A program made the translations under genes and the position numbers. From positions 1 to 6,940 of the forward strand of contig DWZW01000202.1 of assembly GCA_019117345.1 (NCBI GenBank): a DNA stretch of 6,940 bases, written 5' to 3'. This stretch comes from Claveliimonas stercoravium. GTDB taxonomy: Bacteria; Bacillota; Clostridia; Lachnospirales; Lachnospiraceae. Under the pieces are notes generated by a model. That model was not told the origin of the DNA, searched no databases, and saw only the letters and a list, made by a program, of their open reading frames with translations. How positions within the stretch are numbered: the stretch's first letter is position 1; each line of letters starts with the position of its first letter. Positions 1 through 5,905 of the stretch are shown piece by piece.

Positions 1-101
1 TAGCAGAGAACGTCAAAACAACAAATCAAAATGTATTTCTCGCCTTTTTAAAAAAATGTGGCAATTTTCAATTTTACAAAAAGTATGGTGCTGGAGTTTA
101 A
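1..101 (+). CDS. Possible C-terminal tail of a plus-strand gene entering from the left (partial)
   Basis: Reading from base 3, the plus strand is open from the window edge to a TAA at 99-101, giving about 32 residues that end in NFQFYKKYGAGV. The codons are AT-rich (AAA, AAT, TTT, CAA), unlike the GC-rich minus-strand genes, so if real this would be a gene of different origin, for example from a mobile element. The stop codon falls in the loop of the hairpin at 87-111, and a plus-strand terminator follows about 30 nt later, which is where one would expect it for a convergent gene. The overlapping frame starting at base 2 is also open, to a TGA at 127-129, so the frame choice is uncertain. I do not recognise a family, and the stretch is short enough to be open by chance. 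Confidence 0.3.
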   Translation, partial: AENVKTTNQNVFLAFLKKCGNFQFYKKYGAGV

Positions 102-117
102 CTCCAGCACCAACTTT
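78..117 (-). terminator. Intrinsic terminator of the ABC exporter operon
   Basis: On the minus strand a perfect 10-bp GC-rich stem (GGTGCTGGAG / CTCCAGCACC, bases 87-111) closes a 5-nt loop. It can be extended at its base by a T-A pair and an AAAGT/ACTTT helix across one bulged base. The 3' arm runs directly into TTTTT (82 to 78). It lies 53 nt after the stop codon of the permease gene, with another hairpin between. Stem, loop and U-tract all fit a Rho-independent terminator on this strand. Confidence 0.8.
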
Positions 118-130
118 GTCTACAGTCTGA

Positions 131-165
131 GAAGACTGATCCCAAGAGGGACCAGTCTTCTTTTT
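131..165 (+). terminator. Intrinsic terminator facing the opposite way (plus strand)
   Basis: Bases 131-143 (GAAGACTGATCCC) pair with 148-160 (GGGACCAGTCTTC) around an AAGA loop, and TTTTT follows at 161-165. On the plus strand there is one A-C mismatch in a 13-bp stem. On the minus strand that position becomes a G-U wobble, so the exporter mRNA would also form the hairpin, but without a U-tract after it. The polarity implies a plus-strand transcript arriving from left of the window. Confidence 0.65.
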
Positions 166-169
166 AGTC

Positions 170-1642
170 TCACCCGTTCTGTATGGCCGCAAGAGGGCTC
201 AGCCTCATGGCCCGCAGGGCGGGGATATATCCCGCGCCCATCCCCACCAGCATGGAAAATCCCACTGCCGCCAGGACCAGCCAGGGAGGAATGAAGGATA
301 TCCCTCCTCCCACACCCATGATGTTCTTTGTGGCTGTCAGGGCATTGATGACAGTGGACACCGCAAAGCTCAGCACGCAGCCCGCCGCGCCTCCCATCAG
401 CCCGATGAAAGCCGCCTCCAGAAGAAACATCTGGCGGATATTTTTCAGGCTGCAGCCCAGCACCTTGATGACGCCGATCTCCTTTGTCCTCTCGTAGATG
501 GACATCATCATGGTGTTGGCGATGCCGATAGCCGCCACCAGAAGAGAGACCGCGCCGATACCTCCCAGCACTGCCTGGATGATTGCAAGCTGGCTTTTCA
601 TGCTCTTCATGAACTCAGCGTTTGTCTCCGCGTTGTATCCCATCTGGCGGATGGCCGCCGACACGCTGTCCGCCTGGTGGATATCGTCCACCCGCACGAG
701 AGCCTGGCTGTAGCAGAACTCCCTGTAGGGCTTTCCGGACTTTGTGACCGGCTGTCCCGGCAGGGCACGGCCTGCAAACTCCTTTTTCAGCGCCTGCTTC
801 AGCGTGTCCAGGTCACAGTACACACTGGAGAAATGTTCGCCGTAATCCTCCTGGCCGCCCGCTACCACTCCGCTTGCCTGCACCGCATATTTTCGCACAG
901 GCTTCCCCGCTCCTGCGGCAGTTCCCGCCCCGGCGCTATTCTCCCCGGAGCTGCTCCCAGGGGCCGGCGATGCGGCTCCGGACGCATTCTCACCGGAGAA
1001 GCCGGCCGGGGACATACCACCTTCCCGGCTCTGGCTGTAGCCGCTCTCGTCCAGGACGAGGAACAGGGTGTCATGTGCCAGATCTATATCCGGCAGCCGT
1101 GCGTATTCGTCATAGATCCCGCCGCCCCTGCTGTCCGCAAAGGAGGAGAGGACACCGTTTCCGTAGACAAGCTCCAGCTTCCCCCTGCCGCTCTCCGGCA
1201 GGCGCCCGCCGGGGGCCAGCTTTATGTTCCTGCTCTCCAGCCCCTCCGGCGTCATGCCGGTGAGCTGGACTGTCGCCTCATATCCGCCCTTCAGCAGAAC
1301 AGCTGACACGGTATAGACCGGCTGCACGCTTTTTACATGCTCCATCCCCGCGAGCTGGGACACAAGCTGGTCTGTCACCTGCTTCCGCTCCTGTCCTTTC
1401 TTGCCGCCCGCGCTCTCCTCCGGGGAGCCCGACCCGGCTTCCTTCCCGGTGACAGTGATCGTGTTCAGTCCCCCTGTCTCCTCGATCTGCCGGTACATCG
1501 CTTTCTGCATGCCCAGCCCGAGAGAGAACATGACCACAATAGAGGTGGTGCCGATGATGACTCCCAGCACTGTCAGGAAGGTCCGGAGCTTTCTCTTCAG
1601 CAGACTGCTGCTACTCATCCTCAGAAGGTCCATCCAGCTCAT
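170..1642 (-). CDS. MacB/FtsX-family ABC exporter permease
   Basis: This 490-aa membrane protein is the permease of the ABC exporter encoded here. Its layout is that of MacB-type permeases: TM1 at about residues 20-42, a large extracytoplasmic MacB_PCD-like domain (about 45-350), then TM2 (355-379), TM3 (405-432) and TM4 (452-474). The cytoplasmic stretch ERTKEIGVIKVLG (384-396) after TM2 and the C-terminal PALRAMRLSPLAAI (474-487) are typical of this superfamily. Type VII exporters of this kind work by mechanotransmission, coupling ATPase cycling to an extracellular partner rather than carrying substrate through the membrane; this is family knowledge. The ATG at 1642 is chosen because AGGAGGTG (1647-1654) stands 4 nt upstream, which makes a 32-nt overlap with the preceding gene. 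Unusual: two low-complexity Gly/Ser/Ala/Pro segments (about 66-83 and 205-248) in the extracellular domain. The substrate is unknown; peptides, antibiotics or envelope lipids are all possible. Confidence 0.93.
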   Translation of the reverse strand: MSWMDLLRMSSSSLLKRKLRTFLTVLGVIIGTTSIVVMFSLGLGMQKAMYRQIEETGGLNTITVTGKEAGSGSPEESAGGKKGQERKQVTDQLVSQLAGMEHVKSVQPVYTVSAVLLKGGYEATVQLTGMTPEGLESRNIKLAPGGRLPESGRGKLELVYGNGVLSSFADSRGGGIYDEYARLPDIDLAHDTLFLVLDESGYSQSREGGMSPAGFSGENASGAASPAPGSSSGENSAGAGTAAGAGKPVRKYAVQASGVVAGGQEDYGEHFSSVYCDLDTLKQALKKEFAGRALPGQPVTKSGKPYREFCYSQALVRVDDIHQADSVSAAIRQMGYNAETNAEFMKSMKSQLAIIQAVLGGIGAVSLLVAAIGIANTMMMSIYERTKEIGVIKVLGCSLKNIRQMFLLEAAFIGLMGGAAGCVLSFAVSTVINALTATKNIMGVGGGISFIPPWLVLAAVGFSMLVGMGAGYIPALRAMRLSPLAAIQNG

Positions 1643-3152
1643 ACAGCACCTCCTCTTCCGCTGCCCTCTTCTTTCTCTTCCATATCACTGCCGCCGTCGT
1701 TCCGGCTGCGGCTGCAAGGACCGCTGCCGCCACGGGCACGAAGGGAAAGGAGGGGGCCGGCTTCATATCCGCTTCCTCCCACTCTGTGGTCTCCACGGCC
1801 TCCGCGACCTCCAGCTGCAGCTCCTTTTCCGCTTTCGATATCTTGCCCGCCTCGTCCTCATAGGTTACAGTCATCTTTACCTTCTCCGGGCCCTTTGTCT
1901 TCTTCTCGCCCTCCAGCATGGCGTCTATGGCAGCGCTTGCCCCCGGCTCCACACTGCCCACAAAGAGCTCCTCCTTCTTGATGCCCTTTCCTTCAAACAA
2001 TGCCTTTACATTATAGAGCTTCACCCGCCCCATGTTGTAGAGGCTGCAGGATACGTTGGACTCCTCGCCGGGACTGATGACCGTCGGCGTCACCTCAAAA
2101 TCACTGAACTCGAACCTCGCCTCCTGTCTGACCGGGATGGAAATGCTGGACTGGGCTTCGATCTGAGCTGCGTTCTGGTCCTCATATTTCATCGCAAGGT
2201 TTATGCTGTAGGGCTTCTGCACCAGGTCGGCCTTGGCGTTCAGCTGTATGGAAATATCCGCCGTTCCTCCTGCCCCGATCTGGTCCAGATAGAGGGAGCT
2301 GGCACCTGACGCAGGCAGGAAGGCCGGCGCCGTGGTCTGCTCATCCCGCCCTTCCGTGGGCGCTGCCAGCTCAAAGAGCAGATTGCTTACCCTGGAGGCT
2401 TTGGATGTATTTTTCAGATGGATCGTCAGCTTAAAGTCAGTCCCAGCTTTTACCTCTCCCGGGTCTGTGTCAAATCCGGTGACGATCACCCGGGGCACCG
2501 TGCCTGACGAAGCCTGCCCGCCGCCTGTCACAGGGCCGTTCTCAAAGCTCCCTGCCAGGGCCGCCATGGAGCCGCCCTCTGTCTGTACCTCTCTGGCCGC
2601 CGTCCAGCCCGCAGGGCCGTCCTGAGCGCCGCCGGCTCCCTGCCAGGACTCCCCGGCGCCTCCCTGAGGCTTTGAACCGTCAGGCTCCTTCCCGCTCTCG
2701 TTTGCAGTAACATTTACGTAGAAGGAGCTGCTGCCGCCGATGTCCTCCCCACCGGACCCTGTGGCGGACACGTCGAAGACCACCCTGTACCGCCCCGGAG
2801 CGGCATCCCCTCTGGCTGTAAATCCGAAGGAGGCCTGCCATGTCTCCCCCGGGGCCATGCTTTCTTTTCCCTCCTCATAGCTCTGGTAATCTGTCGCAAA
2901 GGGCCACTGTCCTTCCTCGCCCTCCAGCCTGGGCACTGCTTTTATGTTTTTCAGCTCATCCGGTCCGTTGTTCTTCACCTCCAGGACAAAGGTCTTTGTC
3001 TCTCCCTGCTCATACGCGGGAACCCTGTTCTCCGGAACAGATACCTGTATCCTGGCGGCCGCAGCCCTGGACTCTCCCTGGGGCATCAGCGCCATCCCAA
3101 ACACAACTGCTGCCACAGCTCCCGCTGTGATCCTCTTAAACCATTTCTTCAT
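1611..3152 (-). CDS. Secreted, membrane-anchored CARDB/COG1361-like protein, probable exporter partner
   Basis: This 513-aa protein has a Sec-type signal peptide: MKKWFKR, a hydrophobic core at about 9-23, and a likely cleavage site in SRAAAA near 28-33. Three beta-sandwich regions follow. Region 1 (about 34-150) contains KTFVLEVKNNGPDELKNI, region 2 (220-340) contains LTIHLKNTSKASRVSNLLFEL, and region 3 (345-450) contains SCSLYNMGRVKLYNVKA. This pattern of a strand, then N-x-G or N-x-S, then another strand is that of CARDB/NEW3-like domains (COG1361). A Gly/Ser/Pro-rich linker (151-218) separates regions 1 and 2. One C-terminal TM helix (about 470-490) is followed by WKRKKR and an acidic cytoplasmic tail ending in EDE. 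It therefore sits on the outer face of the membrane between its ATPase and permease genes, where an adaptor would be encoded; that role is inferred. The ATG at 3152 overlaps the ATPase gene by 17 nt and has AAGGAG at 3163-3168. An alternative role is a surface or wall-associated protein. Confidence 0.88.
   Translation of the reverse strand: MKKWFKRITAGAVAAVVFGMALMPQGESRAAAARIQVSVPENRVPAYEQGETKTFVLEVKNNGPDELKNIKAVPRLEGEEGQWPFATDYQSYEEGKESMAPGETWQASFGFTARGDAAPGRYRVVFDVSATGSGGEDIGGSSSFYVNVTANESGKEPDGSKPQGGAGESWQGAGGAQDGPAGWTAAREVQTEGGSMAALAGSFENGPVTGGGQASSGTVPRVIVTGFDTDPGEVKAGTDFKLTIHLKNTSKASRVSNLLFELAAPTEGRDEQTTAPAFLPASGASSLYLDQIGAGGTADISIQLNAKADLVQKPYSINLAMKYEDQNAAQIEAQSSISIPVRQEARFEFSDFEVTPTVISPGEESNVSCSLYNMGRVKLYNVKALFEGKGIKKEELFVGSVEPGASAAIDAMLEGEKKTKGPEKVKMTVTYEDEAGKISKAEKELQLEVAEAVETTEWEEADMKPAPSFPFVPVAAAVLAAAAGTTAAVIWKRKKRAAEEEVLYELDGPSEDE
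1647..1654 (-). promoter_or_regulatory. Ribosome binding site of the permease gene
   Basis: AGGAGGTG, a near-perfect Shine-Dalgarno sequence, lies 4 nt before the ATG at 1642 and inside the last codons of the CARDB-like gene (the E-E-V-L part of its tail). It decides for this ATG over the in-frame ATGs at 1633 and 1618, and suggests coupled translation. Confidence 0.8.
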
Positions 3153-3855
3153 CTTCTGTACTCTCCTTTTTCTTTACTTCAATACTCACTATCTTCCCGT
3201 CAATGACTTTGATGATCCGGTCCGCCCAGGACGCAAGCTGGGGGTCGTGGGTGACCATTACGAGGGTGCAGCCCTGCTCCTTTACCACCTTCTGCATCAG
3301 GGCCATGATCTCCCTGGACGTGCGGGAGTCCAGGTTTCCCGTAGGCTCGTCCGCAAAGATGATCTCCGGATCTGACACGAGAGCCCGGGCCACGCCCACT
3401 CTCTGCTGCTGTCCCCCCGACATCTGATCAGGGAAATGCTTTCTGTATTTTCCAAGCTTGACCCTCTCCAGCATCAGGCGGGCCTTCGCTGTCCTCTCGC
3501 TTCTCTTCACACCCCGGAAGTTCAGGGGAAGCGCCACATTTTCCTCCGCGTCCATGGAAGCGATGAGCTGGTAGGCCTGGAAGATAAAGCCCACCCGGCG
3601 CCTGCGGAAGCTGACAAGCTGCTCCTCGTTCATCCGCTCCAGATGGTGTCCGCTGATGACCACCTCCCCTTTTGTGGGCTTTTCAAGACCCGCCAGCATA
3701 TTCAGGAGCGTGGACTTCCCCGACCCGGATGTACCTACAATGGCACAGAACTCGCCCTTTTTGATCTCAAAATCCACGCCGTCCAGGGCCCGCACCGTCT
3801 CCTCGCCCAGGTAGTACAGCTTGTACAGGTTTTTTACTTGTATCACGCTCTGCAC
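3136..3855 (-). CDS. MacB/LolD-type ABC exporter ATPase
   Basis: This 239-aa cytoplasmic ATPase energises the exporter. All motifs are intact: Walker A GTSGSGKST (41-49), Q-loop Q93, signature SGGQQQR (146-152), Walker B IIFADE with catalytic E170, D-loop NLDS (174-177) and switch His203. The variant SGGQQQR, the DEPTGNLD stretch and the overall length are typical of the MacB/LolD/FtsE group, which works with FtsX-like permeases such as the one encoded two genes downstream. I chose GTG at 3855 as the start because AAAGGAGGG lies 6 nt upstream and the product then begins just before the first conserved strand (VIQVKNLYKLY). An in-frame ATG at 3891 would add 12 residues (MGGRTKIKGGLN) but has no good binding site. 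This is the first gene of its operon. It overlaps the next gene by 17 nt, and its acidic C-terminal tail (KKKESTEDEEMV) encodes the next gene's start. Confidence 0.96.
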   Translation of the reverse strand: MQSVIQVKNLYKLYYLGEETVRALDGVDFEIKKGEFCAIVGTSGSGKSTLLNMLAGLEKPTKGEVVISGHHLERMNEEQLVSFRRRRVGFIFQAYQLIASMDAEENVALPLNFRGVKRSERTAKARLMLERVKLGKYRKHFPDQMSGGQQQRVGVARALVSDPEIIFADEPTGNLDSRTSREIMALMQKVVKEQGCTLVMVTHDPQLASWADRIIKVIDGKIVSIEVKKKESTEDEEMV

Positions 3856-3861
3856 GTTCAA

Positions 3862-3870
3862 CCCTCCTTT
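3862..3870 (-). promoter_or_regulatory. Ribosome binding site selecting the GTG start of the ATPase gene
   Basis: AAAGGAGGG stands 6 nt before the GTG at 3855. No comparable site precedes the upstream in-frame ATG at 3891, so this element decides the start. Confidence 0.75.
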
Positions 3871-3928
3871 TATCTTTGTTCGTCCTCCCATATCCCGGTC
3901 AGAGATGAGTGCACGACAAAGTGAGGGT

Positions 3929-3958
3929 ATCATATAAATCCTAAGGCTTTGCTGGCAA
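3929..3958 (-). promoter_or_regulatory. Probable sigma-A promoter of the ABC exporter operon
   Basis: On the minus strand, TTGCCA (3958-3953) and TATGAT (3934-3929) are 18 nt apart. Each box matches 5 of 6 consensus bases, and the region upstream is AT-rich. Transcription would begin near 3922, giving a leader of about 67 nt before the GTG. A weaker alternative, TTGAAA (4000-3995) with CATAAA (3976-3971), overlaps the palindrome upstream. Confidence 0.55.
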
Positions 3959-3979
3959 TTTATTTAAGATTTTATGAAG

Positions 3980-3998
3980 ATAAATGAATATCATTTTC
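3980..3998 (-). promoter_or_regulatory. Fur-box-like palindrome upstream of the exporter promoter
   Basis: AAATGA-TAT-TCATTT (3982-3996) has perfect 6-bp arms. The 19-bp stretch 3998 to 3980 matches the classical Fur consensus GATAATGATAATCATTATC at 14 of 19 positions by eye. It lies about 22 nt upstream of the best -35 box and overlaps the weaker alternative promoter. A Fur-family or other metalloregulator site is possible, but AT-rich DNA produces such matches by chance. It has no GC-rich stem or U-tract, so it is not a terminator. Confidence 0.25.
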
Positions 3999-4000
3999 AA

Positions 4001-4357
4001 TCATTTCTTCATCTTCGGCTCAAACACGAGGGAGGCCATGTATCCGAAGATGAGGGCGGCCGAGATGCCGGCGGCGCTGGCTTTGAAGCCTCCCAGGAAA
4101 ATGCCGATAAGGCCCTCCTGTTCCACCGCCTCCTTCACTCCGTTCCAGAGAGTGTTCCCAAATCCGAGCAGGGGGACCGAGGCGCCGCCCCCGGCGAACT
4201 CTGCAAATGGCTGGTAGACGCCCAGAAAGCCCAGCACCGCGCCGGTGCACACGAGAAGGACCATGACTCTCCCAGGCATGAGTTTTGTGCGGTCCAGCAG
4301 GATCTGAACGAGAGCGCAGATGGCGCCTCCCACCCAGAATGCATTGATATATTCCAT
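4001..4357 (-). CDS. spoVAE: Stage V sporulation protein AE (SpoVAEb type), DPA channel subunit
   Basis: This 118-aa protein has three or four hydrophobic helices (about 7-22, 30-48, 84-100 and 101-112). It is the size of Bacillus SpoVAEb and shares its hallmark segments: FWVGGAICALVQILLD near the N-terminus, FAGGGASVPLLGFGNTL (54-70) and GIFLGGFKASAAGISAALIFGY (85-106, read in parts). SpoVAEb and its paralogue SpoVAC are thought to form the inner-membrane conduit for DPA in the forespore. The ATG at 4357 is 1 nt after the spoVAD stop (TAG-G-ATG), and GGAAGGAGGAAG (4364-4375) lies 6 nt upstream; a longer reading from 4474 would only add a shadow of spoVAD. It is the last spoVA gene here: no spoVAEa or spoVAF follows before the exporter operon. 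Confidence 0.95.
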   Translation of the reverse strand: MEYINAFWVGGAICALVQILLDRTKLMPGRVMVLLVCTGAVLGFLGVYQPFAEFAGGGASVPLLGFGNTLWNGVKEAVEQEGLIGIFLGGFKASAAGISAALIFGYMASLVFEPKMKK

Positions 4358-4358
4358 C

Positions 4359-5393
4359 CTAATCTTCCTCCTTCCAGTCCGGGCACTGTTCCAGCACAAT
4401 GCCGTGGGCGATCCCCGGGACGCTGGCTCCCTCGTTGTAGCTGACCGTGGACATGAGAGCCCCGGTGGGGACAAACAGGACCCGCCTCCACTCCCCGGAA
4501 ATGATCTTGGGCAGGATGTAGGAGGCCAGGGTCACGGCCGCACAGCCGCAGCCGCTCCCTCCCGCGTGGGTGTCCTGGGTCTGCTGGTCAAAGATCAGTT
4601 TCCCGCAGTCCAGGTGAAGACCGCTGATGTCGATCCCCCGCTCCCGCATGAGGTCCAGCAGGATGCTCTGCCCCACATATCCCAGGTCCCCGGTAATGAT
4701 CCGGTCGTACTCCTGCGCCTCCCGGCCAAAGTCTTCCAGGCTGCGGGCTATCGTGTCCGCCGCCGCAGGAGCCATGCAGGCTCCCATATTCTGGGAGTCC
4801 TTGAGTCCAAAATCCACGATCTTCCCCACCGTCACACCGGCGATCCGCACAGGTCCGGGCCGGCTGCTCACAAGAAAGGCCGCACTTCCTGTTACGGTCC
4901 ACTGGGCTGAGAGGGGGCGCTGGCTGGCATAGCTTAAGGGAAACCGGAATTCTTTCTCCGCCGTCCCAAAATGGCTGGATGTGACCGCCAGCATGTACTC
5001 CCCATACCCGGCCGCGGCGCTCATGGAGGCCAGAGCCAGCGCCTCCCCGGAGGTGGAGCAGGCGCCAAACAGGCCGAACATGGGAATCTGAAGCTCCTCC
5101 GCTCCCATGGATGTAGCGATCCCCTGGCGGAGAAGATCTCCCCCGTACAGATAGCGCACCTGGTCCGGTCCCACATGGGCCTTTCCCAGGGCCAGCACAC
5201 AGGCCTCCTTCTGGATGCGGCTCTCCGCCTCCTCCCAGGTCTTCTCCCCGAAGAGATCATCCTCCCCGGCCATGTCAAACAGATCTCCCAGCGGGCCCTC
5301 GCTCTCCTTTTTCCCCACCACGGAGGCGCTGCTTATGATACAGGGCGCCTCGGTGAACGCAAGGCTCTGCGCTCCCATTGTCTTCTGGATCAT
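4359..5393 (-). CDS. spoVAD: Stage V sporulation protein AD, DPA-binding thiolase-fold protein
   Basis: This 344-aa protein is close in length to Bacillus SpoVAD, a soluble protein held at the inner spore membrane by the other SpoVA proteins. It has the thiolase/FabH fold, binds DPA, and is thought to plug the SpoVAC/SpoVAEb channel. Visible marks: the opening GAQSLAFTEAPCIISSASVVG (residues 7-27, read in parts), the family segment MFGLFGACSTSGEALALAS (105-123) with Cys112 at the place of the thiolase nucleophile, LGYVGQSILLDLM (237-249), THAGGSGCGCAAV (275-287) and a conserved C-terminal region with GALMST (311-316) and IAHGI (328-332). The ATG at 5393 overlaps the spoVAC stop by 4 nt (ATGA), with GGGGGTGAT (5397-5405) just upstream. 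The open frame begins at 5426, but the extra 11 residues have no similar support. It is probably not an active condensing enzyme. Confidence 0.97.
   Translation of the reverse strand: MIQKTMGAQSLAFTEAPCIISSASVVGKKESEGPLGDLFDMAGEDDLFGEKTWEEAESRIQKEACVLALGKAHVGPDQVRYLYGGDLLRQGIATSMGAEELQIPMFGLFGACSTSGEALALASMSAAAGYGEYMLAVTSSHFGTAEKEFRFPLSYASQRPLSAQWTVTGSAAFLVSSRPGPVRIAGVTVGKIVDFGLKDSQNMGACMAPAAADTIARSLEDFGREAQEYDRIITGDLGYVGQSILLDLMRERGIDISGLHLDCGKLIFDQQTQDTHAGGSGCGCAAVTLASYILPKIISGEWRRVLFVPTGALMSTVSYNEGASVPGIAHGIVLEQCPDWKEED
4364..4375 (-). promoter_or_regulatory. Ribosome binding site of spoVAE
   Basis: GGAAGGAGGAAG lies within the last codons of spoVAD, 6 nt before the ATG at 4357. It fixes that start against the longer open frame, which extends to 4474. 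Confidence 0.75.
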
Positions 5394-5857
5394 CGGATCA
5401 CCCCCATTTCTTTCGCGATCCACCACAAAAGTCCCAGAAGGGAGCTGGTAAAGATCCCGTACAGGATCACCGGGCCGGCAATGGTGAAGATCTTGCAGCC
5501 GATCCCCATGACCTGCCCTTCTTTCTTGTATTCAATGGCAGGCGCTGCCACAGAATTGGCAAATCCTGTGATGGGGACAAGGGCCCCCGCGCCGCCCCAC
5601 TTGGCGATCCTGCCGTACAGATTGACTCCTGTCAAAAGAACGCTCAAAAAGATCAGCAGGATACAGCACCAGCTGGCACTTGTATCTTTGTCAAGTCCCA
5701 TCTTCTCCGCATAATTTAAAATAAATTCCCCCAGGGTGCAGATGGCGCCCCCTGTAAGGAATGCCTTAACCATATTCAAAGGCAGACCGTGGACAGGTGT
5801 CTTTGTTTTCACGTAGTCCCGGTATGCCTGTACATCTTTTTCTGTTTTATTTCCCAT
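5390..5857 (-). CDS. spoVAC: Stage V sporulation protein AC, DPA channel subunit
   Basis: This 155-aa integral membrane protein has the expected SpoVAC length. A short charged N-terminus (MGNKTEKDVQAYRDYVKTK) is followed by KAFLTGGAICTLGEFILN (31-48), a hydrophobic helix at 62-78, the glycine-rich WGGAGALVPITGFANSVA (87-104) and two C-terminal helices (about 118-132 and 134-148). The Bacillus homologue behaves as a mechanosensitive channel and, with SpoVAEb, is considered the DPA pore in the inner spore membrane. AGGAGGAG (5864-5871) lies 6 nt before the ATG. A 48-nt gap separates it from spoVAB, the widest gap in this operon, and its stop overlaps the spoVAD start. The protein aligns by eye with SpoVAE encoded downstream. 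Confidence 0.97.
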   Translation of the reverse strand: MGNKTEKDVQAYRDYVKTKTPVHGLPLNMVKAFLTGGAICTLGEFILNYAEKMGLDKDTSASWCCILLIFLSVLLTGVNLYGRIAKWGGAGALVPITGFANSVAAPAIEYKKEGQVMGIGCKIFTIAGPVILYGIFTSSLLGLLWWIAKEMGVIR

Positions 5858-5905
5858 GTCAATCTCCTCCTGCCTGTCTTTTCCCGCCGCTTCTCCCGGC
5901 AGAAA

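Noticed and set aside
58..294. 78-aa open frame on the plus strand
   Set aside because: It crosses both terminators and the 3' end of the permease gene, and has no binding site.
677..1306. 209-aa open frame on the plus strand
   Set aside because: It lies wholly opposite the permease gene, whose membrane topology and family motifs are clear; the antisense frame is open only because of base composition.
1401..2309. 302-aa open frame on the plus strand
   Set aside because: It is antisense to the permease and CARDB-like genes, full of Leu, Arg, Ser and His typical of shadow frames in GC-rich DNA, and has no binding site or domain pattern.
3436..3924. 162-aa open frame on the plus strand
   Set aside because: It is antisense to the ATPase gene with all its motifs, and has no Shine-Dalgarno site.
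3856..3933. Longer N-terminus for the ATPase, to 3891 or 3933
   Set aside because: The extra residues precede the normal start of the ABC domain, and only the GTG at 3855 has a strong binding site.
3982..3996. Palindrome as a terminator of the spoVA operon
   Set aside because: The arms are only 6 bp and AT-rich, and no T-tract follows on the minus strand.
4320..4910. 196-aa open frame on the plus strand
   Set aside because: It is a shadow of spoVAD in the opposite strand, with no recognisable protein features.
4971..5714. 247-aa open frame on the plus strand
   Set aside because: It runs antisense across the spoVAC-spoVAD junction; both of those genes are well supported.
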